DNA from: Ruminococcus sp. UBA7013
Lineage (GTDB): Bacteria > Bacillota > Clostridia > Oscillospirales > Ruminococcaceae
DNA: 8,587 bases
Assembly: GCA_002449585.1 (NCBI GenBank)
Contig: DJXD01000092.1
Span: forward strand, 1 to 8,587
Direction: 5' to 3'
In this document: positions 1-6,235 of the stretch, in pieces
Numbering within the stretch: the first letter of the stretch is position 1
How the letters are laid out: every line of letters starts with the position of its first letter
The notes under the pieces: model-generated
Seen by the model: only the letters and a program-made list of their open reading frames with translations
Databases searched by the model: none
What the model was told of the DNA's origin: nothing
Made by a program: the position numbers and the translations under genes

Positions 1-388
1 AACCAAGGGCAAGCATATCCTCATCTGTTACAGTGGTAAGTGTAGAAGTCAAACTTCCAGACTCAGGTTTAGTAGCTTCTACCATATTAGTAGTTTCTTC
101 ATTGAGCAGTCTCATCTGACCACCGAGCCACATGCGAACAAAAGCATCAATGTTGCCGGTGTTGACAGCAGAAACGTCCTTGTTGACTTTCTGACCAGGA
201 AGCCATTCTTCCGGCGGCTGGAAATCTTCGGTGATGCTTACATCATATTTAGCCGAAGCACTCAGACGGTTAGTAACTTCATCTTTACTGGTGAACCATG
301 CAAATGTTGAACCCGCCATAATGACAGCAGCAACACAAATTGCACCAATCAAAGTTCTTTTCTGACGATTAGTCTTCTTCTTTGTCAT
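1..388 (-). CDS. BsaA/TasA-type SipW-dependent biofilm matrix (fibre) protein, N-terminal part
   Basis: This gene is cut at the window edge, leaving the first 129 residues. It starts with ATG at 388, preceded by an AAGGAGTG ribosome binding site (395-402). The N-terminus has a basic stretch (KKKTNRQKR, 3-11), a hydrophobic core (about 13-26) and the junction AGSTFAWFTSKDEVTN (25-40). That junction resembles B. subtilis TasA, where SipW cuts in GGTWA/AFND; cleavage here would fall after Ala30. The mature part carries EEWLPGQKVNKDVSAVNTGN (60-79) followed by IDAFVRMWL. This LPGQ/NTGN/DAFVR pattern is known from the BsaA family of SipW-exported matrix proteins of clostridia. The protein is expected to be secreted and to assemble into surface fibres. 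The SipW gene lies 100 nt upstream on the same strand, probably in one transcript. Codon choice (AAC, CGT/CGC, GGT) looks more biased than in neighbouring genes and suggests high expression. The family call is fairly secure; the exact subfamily cannot be set without the C-terminus. Confidence 0.85.
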   Translation of the reverse strand, partial: MTKKKTNRQKRTLIGAICVAAVIMAGSTFAWFTSKDEVTNRLSASAKYDVSITEDFQPPEEWLPGQKVNKDVSAVNTGNIDAFVRMWLGGQMRLLNEETTNMVEATKPESGSLTSTLTTVTDEDMLALG

Positions 389-488
389 AATAAACACTCC
401 TTCATCAAAAATCAAAATTGACAGTTCTTATCAGTCTGTCAGTTTCTTGCTAAACATACCCAGAATTTTTATATATCCAGATATTACA

Positions 489-1103
489 TCACTTTGACGG
501 CGTTTCTTCTTCTAGTGCAGAAGAAACATCTGTTTGTTTTTCCGCTTCCTCGTCATTGGAAAAATAAATTTTGAGAAGATGAAAAAACAATACTATCAGC
601 AATAGCAACGGTACAATAAAATACCACCTTAACTGAATAAAGCGCACAACTGTGCCAAGTTTTGGAATATGAAATTCCACTGTACCAATGACTCGTTCCT
701 CATCAATAAGAAAAGAATCCTCAGTGTTGTTTGCATCACCTTTGGTTCTGAAACAAGTTATACCTGAACCTTCATAGTCATCAATTTTTTGTGTTACACG
801 GTGTGTCAGATAAGCTTCGCTTCCAGAAGAAGGATTAAAAGTAATGATATCACCAACATTGATGCTATCCGCATTTTTCAGCCTAACAATTACCATGTCT
901 CCTGTAATAAATTCCGGCTTCATGGAATCTGTAAGTACAGTGTAATAGCGAAAACCAAAAAACGATTTTGTAGGACTTCTGTCAGCAGCGAATAAAATAG
1001 CCCCCAGAATAATTCCAGCTGCCAGCAAATATACAAAAATCGTACGAAGGATTTCAACTATTTTGTAACCAGTGCTTTCTGTCTCACCTTTTACACTGTC
1101 CAA
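489..1103 (-). CDS. sipW: SipW-like signal peptidase I (S26B, ER/archaeal type)
   Basis: The product is a 204-residue membrane-bound signal peptidase that cleaves special signal peptides such as that of the downstream BsaA-type protein. A transmembrane helix (about 18-40) is followed by the catalytic domain. It shows TDSMKPEF with the nucleophile Ser60, GDMVIVR (68-74), VGDIITF (83-89), LTHRV with His101, and TKGDANN with Asp123. The Ser-His-Asp set, with His in place of the Lys of bacterial type I peptidases, defines the S26B/SipW group. A second helix (about 160-181) and an acidic tail (184-204) complete the protein. The start is TTG at 1103, set by an AAAGGAGGGC Shine-Dalgarno sequence 8 nt upstream. 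A consensus promoter (1190-1218) gives a leader of about 80 nt. The order sipW then fibre gene resembles C. perfringens sipW-bsaA and B. subtilis sipW-tasA. Confidence in the function is high. Confidence 0.93.
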   Translation of the reverse strand: MDSVKGETESTGYKIVEILRTIFVYLLAAGIILGAILFAADRSPTKSFFGFRYYTVLTDSMKPEFITGDMVIVRLKNADSINVGDIITFNPSSGSEAYLTHRVTQKIDDYEGSGITCFRTKGDANNTEDSFLIDEERVIGTVEFHIPKLGTVVRFIQLRWYFIVPLLLLIVLFFHLLKIYFSNDEEAEKQTDVSSALEEETPSK

Positions 1104-1111
1104 ATCTTTCG

Positions 1112-1120
1112 CCCTCCTTT
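1112..1120 (-). promoter_or_regulatory. Shine-Dalgarno site deciding the TTG start of sipW
   Basis: On the minus strand the sequence reads AAAGGAGGG, 8 nt before TTG at 1103. No ATG or GTG lies at a suitable distance in frame, so the rare TTG start is well supported. Confidence 0.8.
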
Positions 1121-1189
1121 ATTTTGTGAGCCGAAAGGGTCACTTGGCAGAATACAGATAACCTGATACGAAAAGATTATCTTTTTTCT

Positions 1190-1218
1190 ATTATAGCATA
1201 ATTTATAAATCATGTCAA
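1190..1218 (-). promoter_or_regulatory. Sigma-A promoter of the sipW-bsaA transcript
   Basis: On the minus strand there is a perfect TTGACA (1218-1213), a 17-nt spacer ending in TGC, and a perfect TATAAT (1195-1190), making an extended -10 element. The predicted transcription start is near 1183, giving a leader of about 80 nt before the TTG codon. No other promoter of this quality is visible between sipW and bsaA. Confidence 0.9.
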
Positions 1219-1348
1219 GAAAAAATCGTTATTTTAAATGCTGTACAATATTTTTGTTAATATATAATTGTTTTTTGAAACCTTTTTTGTAAAATATCAC
1301 AAAAAATGGACAACTGTACAAAAATAGTGTATGTTATCAGAATGCAAA
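1219..1348. other. AT-rich spacer upstream of sipW promoter with repeats
   Basis: No gene is visible here. The stretch holds two direct copies of CTGTACAA (1241-1248 and 1314-1321) and a perfect inverted repeat, TTTTTTGT (1283-1290) with ACAAAAAA (1299-1306). They lie upstream of the sipW promoter and could be regulator binding sites, but no regulator is recognised and the AT-rich background makes chance matches possible. Confidence 0.35.
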
Positions 1349-1384
1349 ATAAAAAACAGGATATATTCTTATGATATATCCTGT
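1349..1384 (-). terminator. Intrinsic terminator of the tRNA-Gln gene
   Basis: Read on the minus strand, ACAGGATATAT (1384-1374) pairs perfectly with ATATATCCTGT (1366-1356) around a 7-nt loop. The stem is followed by TTTTTTATTTT. The hairpin begins 7 nt after the tRNA 3' end and so ends the tRNA transcript before the sipW promoter. Confidence 0.92.
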
Positions 1385-1390
1385 CAATGA

Positions 1391-1463
1391 TTGGGGTGGA
1401 AGGATTTGAACCCTCGAAATAACGGAGTCAGAGTCCGCTGCCTTACCACTTGGCGACACCCCA
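1391..1463 (-). tRNA. tRNA-Gln (anticodon CTG)
   Basis: The 73-nt gene folds into a complete cloverleaf. The acceptor stem TGGGGTG pairs with CACCCCA. The D arm is GCC/GGC with loop AAGTGGTAA. The anticodon stem GCGGA/TCCGT encloses the loop CTCTGAC, which places anticodon CTG at 1431-1429 (reads CAG, Gln). The T arm is GAGGG/CCTTC with loop TTCAAAT. The TGGGG 5' end is typical of glutamine tRNAs, and the discriminator base is A. CCA is not encoded and must be added after transcription. The gene stands alone with its own promoter (1498-1526) and terminator (1349-1384). Confidence 0.96.
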
Positions 1464-1497
1464 GCGATTTTTTTGTATCGTTCCTGACGACTTTTAT

Positions 1498-1526
1498 ATT
1501 ATAGCACAAGTTTCAGATTTTGTCAA
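1498..1526 (-). promoter_or_regulatory. Sigma-A promoter of the tRNA-Gln gene
   Basis: On the minus strand there is a perfect TTGACA (1526-1521), a 17-nt spacer ending in TGTGC, and a perfect TATAAT (1503-1498), so the -10 is extended. The start is predicted near 1491, about 28 nt before the mature tRNA 5' end. Such a full consensus fits a stable RNA gene. Confidence 0.9.
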
Positions 1527-1644
1527 GTGCTTTTTTGAATTTTTTTTAAAAAAATGCAAAAGCGGGAAAATGTCCGGAGTTTTCGACTAAAATATGCTGG
1601 AAATAGATAGTTTTTACAAAAATCAGAAAAAATTTTTTTTTGCA
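1527..1644. other. Intergenic spacer without a recognised gene
   Basis: The AT-rich spacer separates the divergent tRNA and transporter promoters. Apart from a short A6T9 run (1627-1641) directly upstream of the -35 box of the transporter promoter, which could act as an UP-like element, I see nothing in it. Confidence 0.4.
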
Positions 1645-1672
1645 TTGACTTCTGAAAATAGTGTGTTATAAT
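1645..1672 (+). promoter_or_regulatory. Sigma-A promoter of the ArsB/NhaD-like transporter gene
   Basis: TTGACT (1645-1650), a 16-nt spacer and a perfect TATAAT (1667-1672). The start is predicted near 1679, giving a leader of about 64 nt before ATG at 1743. Confidence 0.8.
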
Positions 1673-1679
1673 AAAAAAT

Positions 1680-1720
1680 GGTTAAATACAGGTTAAATAC
1701 AGGTAAAAACTGGTTTTCCT
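1680..1720 (+). repeat. Tandem 11-bp repeat and weak hairpin in the transporter leader
   Basis: GGTTAAATACA occurs twice head to tail (1680-1690 and 1691-1701), followed by a partial third unit. Directly after it, CAGG/AAAA and TTTT/CCTG can pair into a weak hairpin. The repeats start at the predicted transcription start, so they may be a regulator site or a leader RNA element. The function is unknown. Confidence 0.45.
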
Positions 1721-1742
1721 GACAAAGAAAGGAGTTTTTTTC

Positions 1743-3104
1743 ATGGCAGCACAAATTACAGCAATCGTGATATTTGTTGCAATGTTTGTAATGATTATCA
1801 TGGATAAAATTGAAAAGCATTATGTGACACTTGGCTGCGGACTGCTGACGCTGATAGCAGTATTTGGCATTTGTATGCAGGATTTCGGGGCAATGTGGAA
1901 CACTATCAATCTGAAATCAATTCTCACAGCGGAATTCTGGCATACAACCGGAGCAGAAACAGAATCGGGAGGAGTTGACTGGGCAACGATACTGTTTCTG
2001 GGCGGCATGATGGTCATGGTAGAAGGCATGGCAAGAGTTGGATTTTTCAACTGGCTTTGCCGGCGGATTGCCAAAATGGTACATTATAAGACAATACCAA
2101 TTTTTCTGGCATTTATGGTGATGTCGTTTATTCTGGCGATGTTTATCGACTCGATTACAGTTATTTTATTCCTGGCATCAGTTACGATTGAACTTTCCAG
2201 ATTATTGAAATTCAATCCTGTGCCGATGATTCTGTCAGAGATATTCTGTGCAAATCTGGGAGGTTCTGCGACAATGTGCGGAGACCCGCCGAATATCATT
2301 ATCGGTTCAAATCTGCATTATGCCTTCATGGATTTTGTAGAGAATACAGGCGTAGCAGCACTGATTGCATTTGTTTTCATTGTCGCTTATTTTTATCTTG
2401 TGATGCATAAAGAACTGAAAGGTGCTGGTGTCAGCGAAGAAGAAATTGCAAAAATGCCTTCTCCGGAAAGTTTTATTACAGATAAAACAGGTTTCTGGGT
2501 AAGCCTTGTGATTTTCCTGTGTGCAGTTATTCTGCTGATTACACACAGTACTACAGGACTGACAGTTGCTTTTATCGGAGTAGCAGTAGCACTTGTGACA
2601 TTGATTACTTCTGCAAAACATATAAAAGAACTATTGAAAGGCGTAGACTATAAGACATTACTGTTTTTTACAGGTTTATTTGTTGTGGTCGGAGGACTGG
2701 AACAAACGGGGGTACTGGAAATCATTGCTGATTTCATCAGCAAAATCTGTGGCAGCAATTATTATCTGATGGTAGCTATTATCATCTGGGTATCTGGTAT
2801 TGCAAGTGCCTTTATTGACAATATTCCTTTTGCAGCAACAATGGTGCCGATTATTAAAGAATTATCTGTCGGAAGTGACCCACTGCTTGCCACACTGGCG
2901 TGGTCATTGGCAATGGGTACAGATGTCGGCGGTTCAGCGACTCCGATAGGTGCATCGGCGAATGTTGTCGGTACTTCAGCAGCAGCAAAAGCCGGTCATC
3001 CTATCGGCTGGGGTGAATACTGCAAAAAAATGGCACCTGCAACGATTATTGTCATGTTAATCAGTACCATTTATATCTGCCTGAGATATGTAGCAAATCT
3101 GTAA
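1743..3104 (+). CDS. ArsB/NhaD-type (ion transporter superfamily) permease
   Basis: The product is a 453-residue polytopic membrane protein with about 10-12 helices. It shows the internal duplication of the ion transporter superfamily (ArsB, NhaD, P protein, CitM). The first half has FIDSITVILFL (134-144) and GGSATMCGDPPNIIIGS (173-189). The second half has FIDNIPFAATMVP (357-369) and GGSATPIGASANVVGTS (396-412). These paired GGSAT loops dip into the membrane and form the substrate site in known relatives. A soluble loop with many charges (222-248) separates the halves. The start is ATG at 1743 with AAAGGAG (1728-1734) 8 nt upstream. The gene is monocistronic with its own promoter, and no ars regulator, ATPase or reductase lies nearby. 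Arsenite export is therefore not supported; an organic anion or Na+/H+ exchange is equally possible. The family is secure, the substrate is not. Confidence 0.88.
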   Translation: MAAQITAIVIFVAMFVMIIMDKIEKHYVTLGCGLLTLIAVFGICMQDFGAMWNTINLKSILTAEFWHTTGAETESGGVDWATILFLGGMMVMVEGMARVGFFNWLCRRIAKMVHYKTIPIFLAFMVMSFILAMFIDSITVILFLASVTIELSRLLKFNPVPMILSEIFCANLGGSATMCGDPPNIIIGSNLHYAFMDFVENTGVAALIAFVFIVAYFYLVMHKELKGAGVSEEEIAKMPSPESFITDKTGFWVSLVIFLCAVILLITHSTTGLTVAFIGVAVALVTLITSAKHIKELLKGVDYKTLLFFTGLFVVVGGLEQTGVLEIIADFISKICGSNYYLMVAIIIWVSGIASAFIDNIPFAATMVPIIKELSVGSDPLLATLAWSLAMGTDVGGSATPIGASANVVGTSAAAKAGHPIGWGEYCKKMAPATIIVMLISTIYICLRYVANL

Positions 3105-3118
3105 TATTTTTGAGATAA

Positions 3119-3271
3119 AACTTTACCAGATATCCAAATAGTATTTTTGGCTATGATAAAGGACAGTATCAGCATGATGCACGGCTTTCGATTATGGAAC
3201 TGGAACAATGCTTGAGAATGCTTAACAAGGGATATTCTGTTTCAGATTATCCGCCTGAAAAAACGGAATAA
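3119..3271 (+). pseudogene. Start-less coding remnant, C-terminal fragment of an unrecognised protein
   Basis: A frame open from just after TAA (3116-3118) to TAA (3269-3271) reads 50 residues. It contains FGYDKGQYQHDARLSIMEL, then EQCLRMLNKGYSVSDYPPEK near the end. The amino acid mix (charged helix, then SDYPPEK tail) looks like real protein. There is no start codon before the internal ATG at 3194 and no ribosome binding site, so this is most likely the 3' end of a decayed gene. I do not recognise the family. A functional short peptide from 3194 (25 residues) is less likely. The remnant sits between two intact plus-strand genes. Confidence 0.4.
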
Positions 3272-3295
3272 TTTATTATAAAAAATTAATTTTTT
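3247..3295 (+). other. Weak hairpin and A/T palindrome, possible poor terminator
   Basis: TCCG (3250-3253) can pair with CGGA (3264-3267), with flanking A/T pairs, followed by an AT-rich run and the perfect palindrome AAAAAATTAATTTTTT (3280-3295). This is the only terminator-like structure seen between the transporter gene and the next promoter. It is weak, and transcription may read through. Confidence 0.25.
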
Positions 3296-3328
3296 GATGG
3301 AATAAAGTAATAATTCGCTGAGAAATGC

Positions 3329-3358
3329 TTGACAAAACTCCTCTTTTTGTGCTATACT
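3329..3358 (+). promoter_or_regulatory. Sigma-A promoter of the cytidylate-kinase-like gene
   Basis: Perfect TTGACA (3329-3334), an 18-nt spacer ending in TGTGC, and TATACT (3353-3358). The start is predicted near 3365, which leaves about 30 nt to ATG at 3395. Its position rules out the upstream TTG at 3329 as a translation start. Confidence 0.85.
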
Positions 3359-3376
3359 ATAGAAAAGCAAGCACAT

Positions 3377-3385
3377 AAGGAGGAG
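3377..3385 (+). promoter_or_regulatory. Shine-Dalgarno site deciding the ATG at 3395
   Basis: AAGGAGGAG lies 9 nt upstream of ATG at 3395 and supports this start over any earlier in-frame codon. Confidence 0.85.
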
Positions 3386-3394
3386 TTTTTTATT

Positions 3395-3991
3395 ATGAAT
3401 GAACAATTGATTATTGCTGTCAGCCGTGAATTTGCAAGCGGCGGCAGAGAAATTGCACGCATGCTTGCAAAGCGTTTCAATATTAATTATTATGACAGAA
3501 ATCTGCTTGATGAAATTGCTGCGGAAAAAATGGGGAATATTGAACGTCTGCGCAAATTCGATGAAGTGCCGAAACGTTCTTTCCTGTCCAGAACTGTGCG
3601 TGGTATGAGCAGTTCTCCGGAAGAACATGTGGCAAATATTCAGTTCGAGTATCTCCAGAAAAAAGCAGAATCCGGAGAATCTTTTGTCATTGTCGGCAGA
3701 TGTGCGGATGATGTGCTGTCAGATTATCCCTGTCTGGTAAAATTTTTCATTCTCGCAGATGAAGAATGCAAGGTGAAGCGTGTCTGTGAATCACGGAATG
3801 TCTCCGAAGACGAGGCACGCAATATTATTAACAGACATGATAAGTCAAGAAGATTATATCATAATTATTATTGCTGTAATCAGTGGGGCGATGCTCACGG
3901 CTATGATATGACAATTAATACAAGCCGTCTTGGAATTGAAAAAACTGCGGACTTGCTGGAAGATTATATCCGGCAGAGAACGGCAAAATGA
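3395..3991 (+). CDS. Cytidylate kinase-like family protein
   Basis: The product is a 198-residue soluble cytoplasmic protein of the cytidylate-kinase-like family (Pfam Cytidylate_kin2). Its N-terminus IAVSREFASGGREIARMLAK (7-26) takes the place of the usual P-loop. The family typically reads SRxxGSGGREIG, so the classic GK(S/T) lysine is absent (Arg18-Glu19 instead). Further family marks are YYDRNLL (32-38), VIVGRCAD (98-105) and YHNYYCCNQWGDAHGYDMTI (155-174), ending in INTSRLG. The family is thought to phosphorylate a nucleotide or a small molecule, but CMP kinase activity is unproven and true Cmk usually exists elsewhere in these genomes. The start at 3395 is fixed by the ribosome binding site and by the promoter at 3329-3358. 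The gene is monocistronic and ends at a strong hairpin. Confidence 0.88.
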   Translation: MNEQLIIAVSREFASGGREIARMLAKRFNINYYDRNLLDEIAAEKMGNIERLRKFDEVPKRSFLSRTVRGMSSSPEEHVANIQFEYLQKKAESGESFVIVGRCADDVLSDYPCLVKFFILADEECKVKRVCESRNVSEDEARNIINRHDKSRRLYHNYYCCNQWGDAHGYDMTINTSRLGIEKTADLLEDYIRQRTAK

Positions 3992-4009
3992 ATTTTCTGA
4001 AAAAATAAA

Positions 4010-4051
4010 ACTCCGGAAGTGTTTTATCAAAAAAATGCTTCCGGAGTCTTT
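4010..4051 (+). terminator. Intrinsic terminator after the kinase-like gene, possibly bidirectional
   Basis: ACTCCGGAAG (4010-4019) pairs perfectly with CTTCCGGAGT (4038-4047). The stem can extend inward by wobble and A-T pairs. The plus-strand T-run is short (CTTTC). On the minus strand the same hairpin is followed by TTTATTTTTT, so it would work better in that direction, although no minus gene enters it here. Confidence 0.75.
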
Positions 4052-4163
4052 CAGCTTCTGTGTGAAATTTAGGTGAAATTGCTTTTTTTTAAGATGATTT
4101 TAATCTTTCTTTGATAGGATAAAATTATAGAAAAAACATTTTATATTTTGCGGAGGTGCTGAC

Positions 4164-5189
4164 ATGAAAAATCAAATTGCGCTGATACCAGCTTATCAGC
4201 CAGATAAAGAATTAGTATATGTTGTTGAAAAACTGGCAAAGGAACATTTTAGAATTATTGTTGTCGATGACGGAAGCGGTCAGGAATATGATGAAATATT
4301 TCATCTTGTTTCCAGCTTTGCCCAAGTTCTGACACATACTGAAAATCAGGGAAAAGGAGAAGCATTGAAAACCGGTCTGCAATATATTGCAAAACATATA
4401 TCGCCGCCGTATCTTGTTGTGACAGCAGATGCAGACGGTCAGCATAAAATTGAGGATATTCTGCATGTCTGCCAGAGTGCAGAACAGTTTCCGGACAGCC
4501 TGATTCTGGGCAGCAGAAGATTTGAAAATAATGTTCCGTTCCGGAGTCGTTTCGGAAATACTGTGACAAGACTGGTTTATCGGCTGAATTCTGGTGTTTC
4601 TGTTTATGATACCCAAACAGGACTCCGTGCCTTTTCTGATAAATTAATCTCATTAATGCTTTCTGTTTCCGGCAGCCGGTATGAGTATGAGATGAATGTT
4701 CTGATAGAAACAGCGAAGAAGAAGATTGCTATCCGGGAAATTGCAATTGCTACTGTTTATCTTGAAAATAATGCTTCTTCTCATTTTCAGCCTGTGCGGG
4801 ATTCCTGCCGGATTTATAAAGAAATTCTGAAATTTTCAGCTTCTTCATTTATTGGCTTTCTGACAGATTACGGGCTGTTTTGCCTTTTCTCCTCGCTGAC
4901 CGGAATGCTGACATTCTCGAACGTGGTGGCACGGATTTTCAGCAGTATTTTAAATTATACGCTGAATCAGAAATTAGTATTTCATTCTGAAAGCAGTATT
5001 GTGAAATCAGCGGTCAGGTATTTTCTTCTTGCAGGTTTGATTTTGTTGTGTAATACACTGCTTCTGAAAGGCTTTGTTTATTTGGGTGTCAGTGCGTGGC
5101 TTGCGAAAATTTTTACAGAAATTTTGTTGTTTCTGTGCAGTTATCTGGTACAGCATCATTTTGTGTTCAGAAAGGGGCATACTGTATGA
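4164..5189 (+). CDS. Family 2 glycosyltransferase fused to a GtrA-like membrane domain
   Basis: The 341-residue protein has two parts. Residues 1-222 form a GT2 fold of the dolichyl-phosphate-mannose-synthase kind, with IPAY (8-11), VVDDGSG (33-39), the nucleotide-sugar/metal motif TADADGQH (87-94), LGSRRF (115-120) and DTQTGLRAF (149-157). Residues about 224-337 are a GtrA-like domain with four helices and its marks NYTLNQKLVF (264-273) and HHFVF (331-335). The expected reaction is sugar transfer from a nucleotide sugar to polyprenyl phosphate, with the GtrA part helping to hold or flip the lipid-linked sugar for use outside the cell. The start is ATG at 4164 with GGAGGTG at 4152-4158. No clear promoter was found; TAAAAT at 4120-4125 is a weak -10 candidate. 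The stop overlaps the next start (ATGA), so the genes are probably co-translated. The sugar and acceptor are unknown. Confidence 0.9.
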   Translation: MKNQIALIPAYQPDKELVYVVEKLAKEHFRIIVVDDGSGQEYDEIFHLVSSFAQVLTHTENQGKGEALKTGLQYIAKHISPPYLVVTADADGQHKIEDILHVCQSAEQFPDSLILGSRRFENNVPFRSRFGNTVTRLVYRLNSGVSVYDTQTGLRAFSDKLISLMLSVSGSRYEYEMNVLIETAKKKIAIREIAIATVYLENNASSHFQPVRDSCRIYKEILKFSASSFIGFLTDYGLFCLFSSLTGMLTFSNVVARIFSSILNYTLNQKLVFHSESSIVKSAVRYFLLAGLILLCNTLLLKGFVYLGVSAWLAKIFTEILLFLCSYLVQHHFVFRKGHTV

Positions 5190-6235
5190 AAAAGAATTTA
5201 TGGGCGGTCTGCTATGGAATTGTGCTTACAGCTTTTACAATATATATCACACTGGATACTTTTATACTGACAGAGACTTATCAGACTGGCATTACTGAAA
5301 TGAATACTGCTATGTTTGAAAAATTTTCAGTCAGTGCAGTGACACAGGAAACAACAGAAACTATGATTGCAGAAACAGAAGCTGCTCCAACTGAAATACA
5401 GCCTTCTGGTTCTGTAAAATCAAAACATTCTCATCATAATTATGCTTCTGATACAGAAGTTCCGGAAAATTCTGTACAAACAGAAGAAACACAAGAATTT
5501 TCAGAAAATCAAAAAAATGCTGCTGATTCTTATAGTGATGAAAATATCAGCATTACCCTCACAGAATATTATGAAAACAATACCAGAATTTATGTCGCAG
5601 ATGTGTGGCTGACTTCGGCAGAATTTCTGAAAACAGCATTTGCGGAAGATACCTATGGAAAAAATATTACAGATAAAACTTCTGCAATTGCAGCGGCACA
5701 TCAGGCAATTCTGGCAATCAACGGTGATTATTACGGCGCACAGGAAAAAGGTGTTGTTATCCGCAACGGTATTGTCTATCGTGATAGCAACAGTACAAAT
5801 GATATGCTTTGTATTTATGCAGATGGTACAATGAAAGTCATTTCGCCGGAAGAAACTACTGCACAGGAATTAGTCAGTCAGGGAGTCTGGCAGGCGTTCA
5901 GCTTTGGACCGGGGCTGATAGAGAACGGAAATATTACTGTTACACAAGGAGAAGAAGTCGGAAAGGCAATGGCAAGCAATCCCCGGACTGCTATCGGCAT
6001 CATTGACCAGAATCATTATCTTTTTGTCGTATCGGACGGGCGCACTGATGAAAGTGAAGGGCTTTCCCTTTATGAACTGGCAGAATTTATGCAGAAACTC
6101 AACGTAGTAACGGCTTATAATCTGGACGGCGGCGGTTCTTCAACTATGTATTTTAATGGACAGGTCATTAACAATCCGACAACTAACGGAAATATAAAAG
6201 AAAGAAAGGTGAGTGACATTGTGTACATCGGCTGA
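5186..6235 (+). CDS. Membrane-anchored phosphodiester glycosidase (NAGPA-domain protein)
   Basis: The product has 349 residues. An N-terminal signal anchor (about 5-28) is followed by a Thr/Glu/Ser-rich linker (50-118) containing HSHHNY, and then the extracellular catalytic domain (about 120-349). This domain shows AINGDYYG (177-184), KGVVIRNG (188-195), FGPGLIENG (240-248), NPRTAIG (265-271), VSDGR (282-286) and YNLDGGGSSTMYFNG (311-325). These are the marks of the NAGPA family, named after the mammalian enzyme that removes GlcNAc from a phosphodiester. Bacterial members are thought to act on phosphodiester-linked sugars of surface polymers. The start is ATG at 5186, overlapping the upstream stop, with AAAGGGG at 5171-5176. 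The alternative start at 5096 lies deep in the glycosyltransferase gene and has no support. With its neighbours it suggests trimming or remodelling of a phosphate-linked surface glycan; the substrate is unknown. Confidence 0.9.
   Translation: MKKNLWAVCYGIVLTAFTIYITLDTFILTETYQTGITEMNTAMFEKFSVSAVTQETTETMIAETEAAPTEIQPSGSVKSKHSHHNYASDTEVPENSVQTEETQEFSENQKNAADSYSDENISITLTEYYENNTRIYVADVWLTSAEFLKTAFAEDTYGKNITDKTSAIAAAHQAILAINGDYYGAQEKGVVIRNGIVYRDSNSTNDMLCIYADGTMKVISPEETTAQELVSQGVWQAFSFGPGLIENGNITVTQGEEVGKAMASNPRTAIGIIDQNHYLFVVSDGRTDESEGLSLYELAEFMQKLNVVTAYNLDGGGSSTMYFNGQVINNPTTNGNIKERKVSDIVYIG
6204..6211 (+). promoter_or_regulatory. Ribosome binding site pointing to the TTG start at 6219
   Basis: GAAAGGTG ends 7 nt before TTG at 6219. 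The in-frame GTG at 6213 would leave almost no spacing, so TTG at 6219 is the better start. Confidence 0.5.

Noticed and set aside
1633..1641. T9 run near the transporter promoter as a phase-variation switch
   Set aside because: It lies upstream of the -35 box rather than between the promoter elements, so length changes would not alter promoter spacing. Similar A/T runs are common in this DNA.
2307..2621. Cys-rich minus-strand open frame resembling a zinc protein
   Set aside because: It is a mirror of transmembrane codons of the transporter gene; its cysteines have no regular spacing and no start signals are seen.
3329..3394. Extension of the kinase-like protein to a TTG at 3329 (220 residues)
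   Set aside because: The TTG is part of the TTGACA -35 box, the predicted transcript starts near 3365, and a strong ribosome binding site serves ATG at 3395.
4212..4653. Two long minus-strand open frames of 132-134 residues opposite the glycosyltransferase gene
   Set aside because: They are antisense to conserved GT2 motifs, have Cys/His-rich low-complexity composition, and lack ribosome binding sites and promoters.
5096..5185. Earlier start for the phosphodiester glycosidase
   Set aside because: It lies inside the glycosyltransferase gene with no ribosome binding site, and the added residues are a frame-shifted reading of the GtrA domain. ATG at 5186 gives a proper signal anchor.
5426..5446. 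HSHHNY in the glycosidase linker as a metal site
   Set aside because: It is a single short stretch in a low-complexity linker outside the catalytic domain, with no second ligand group.
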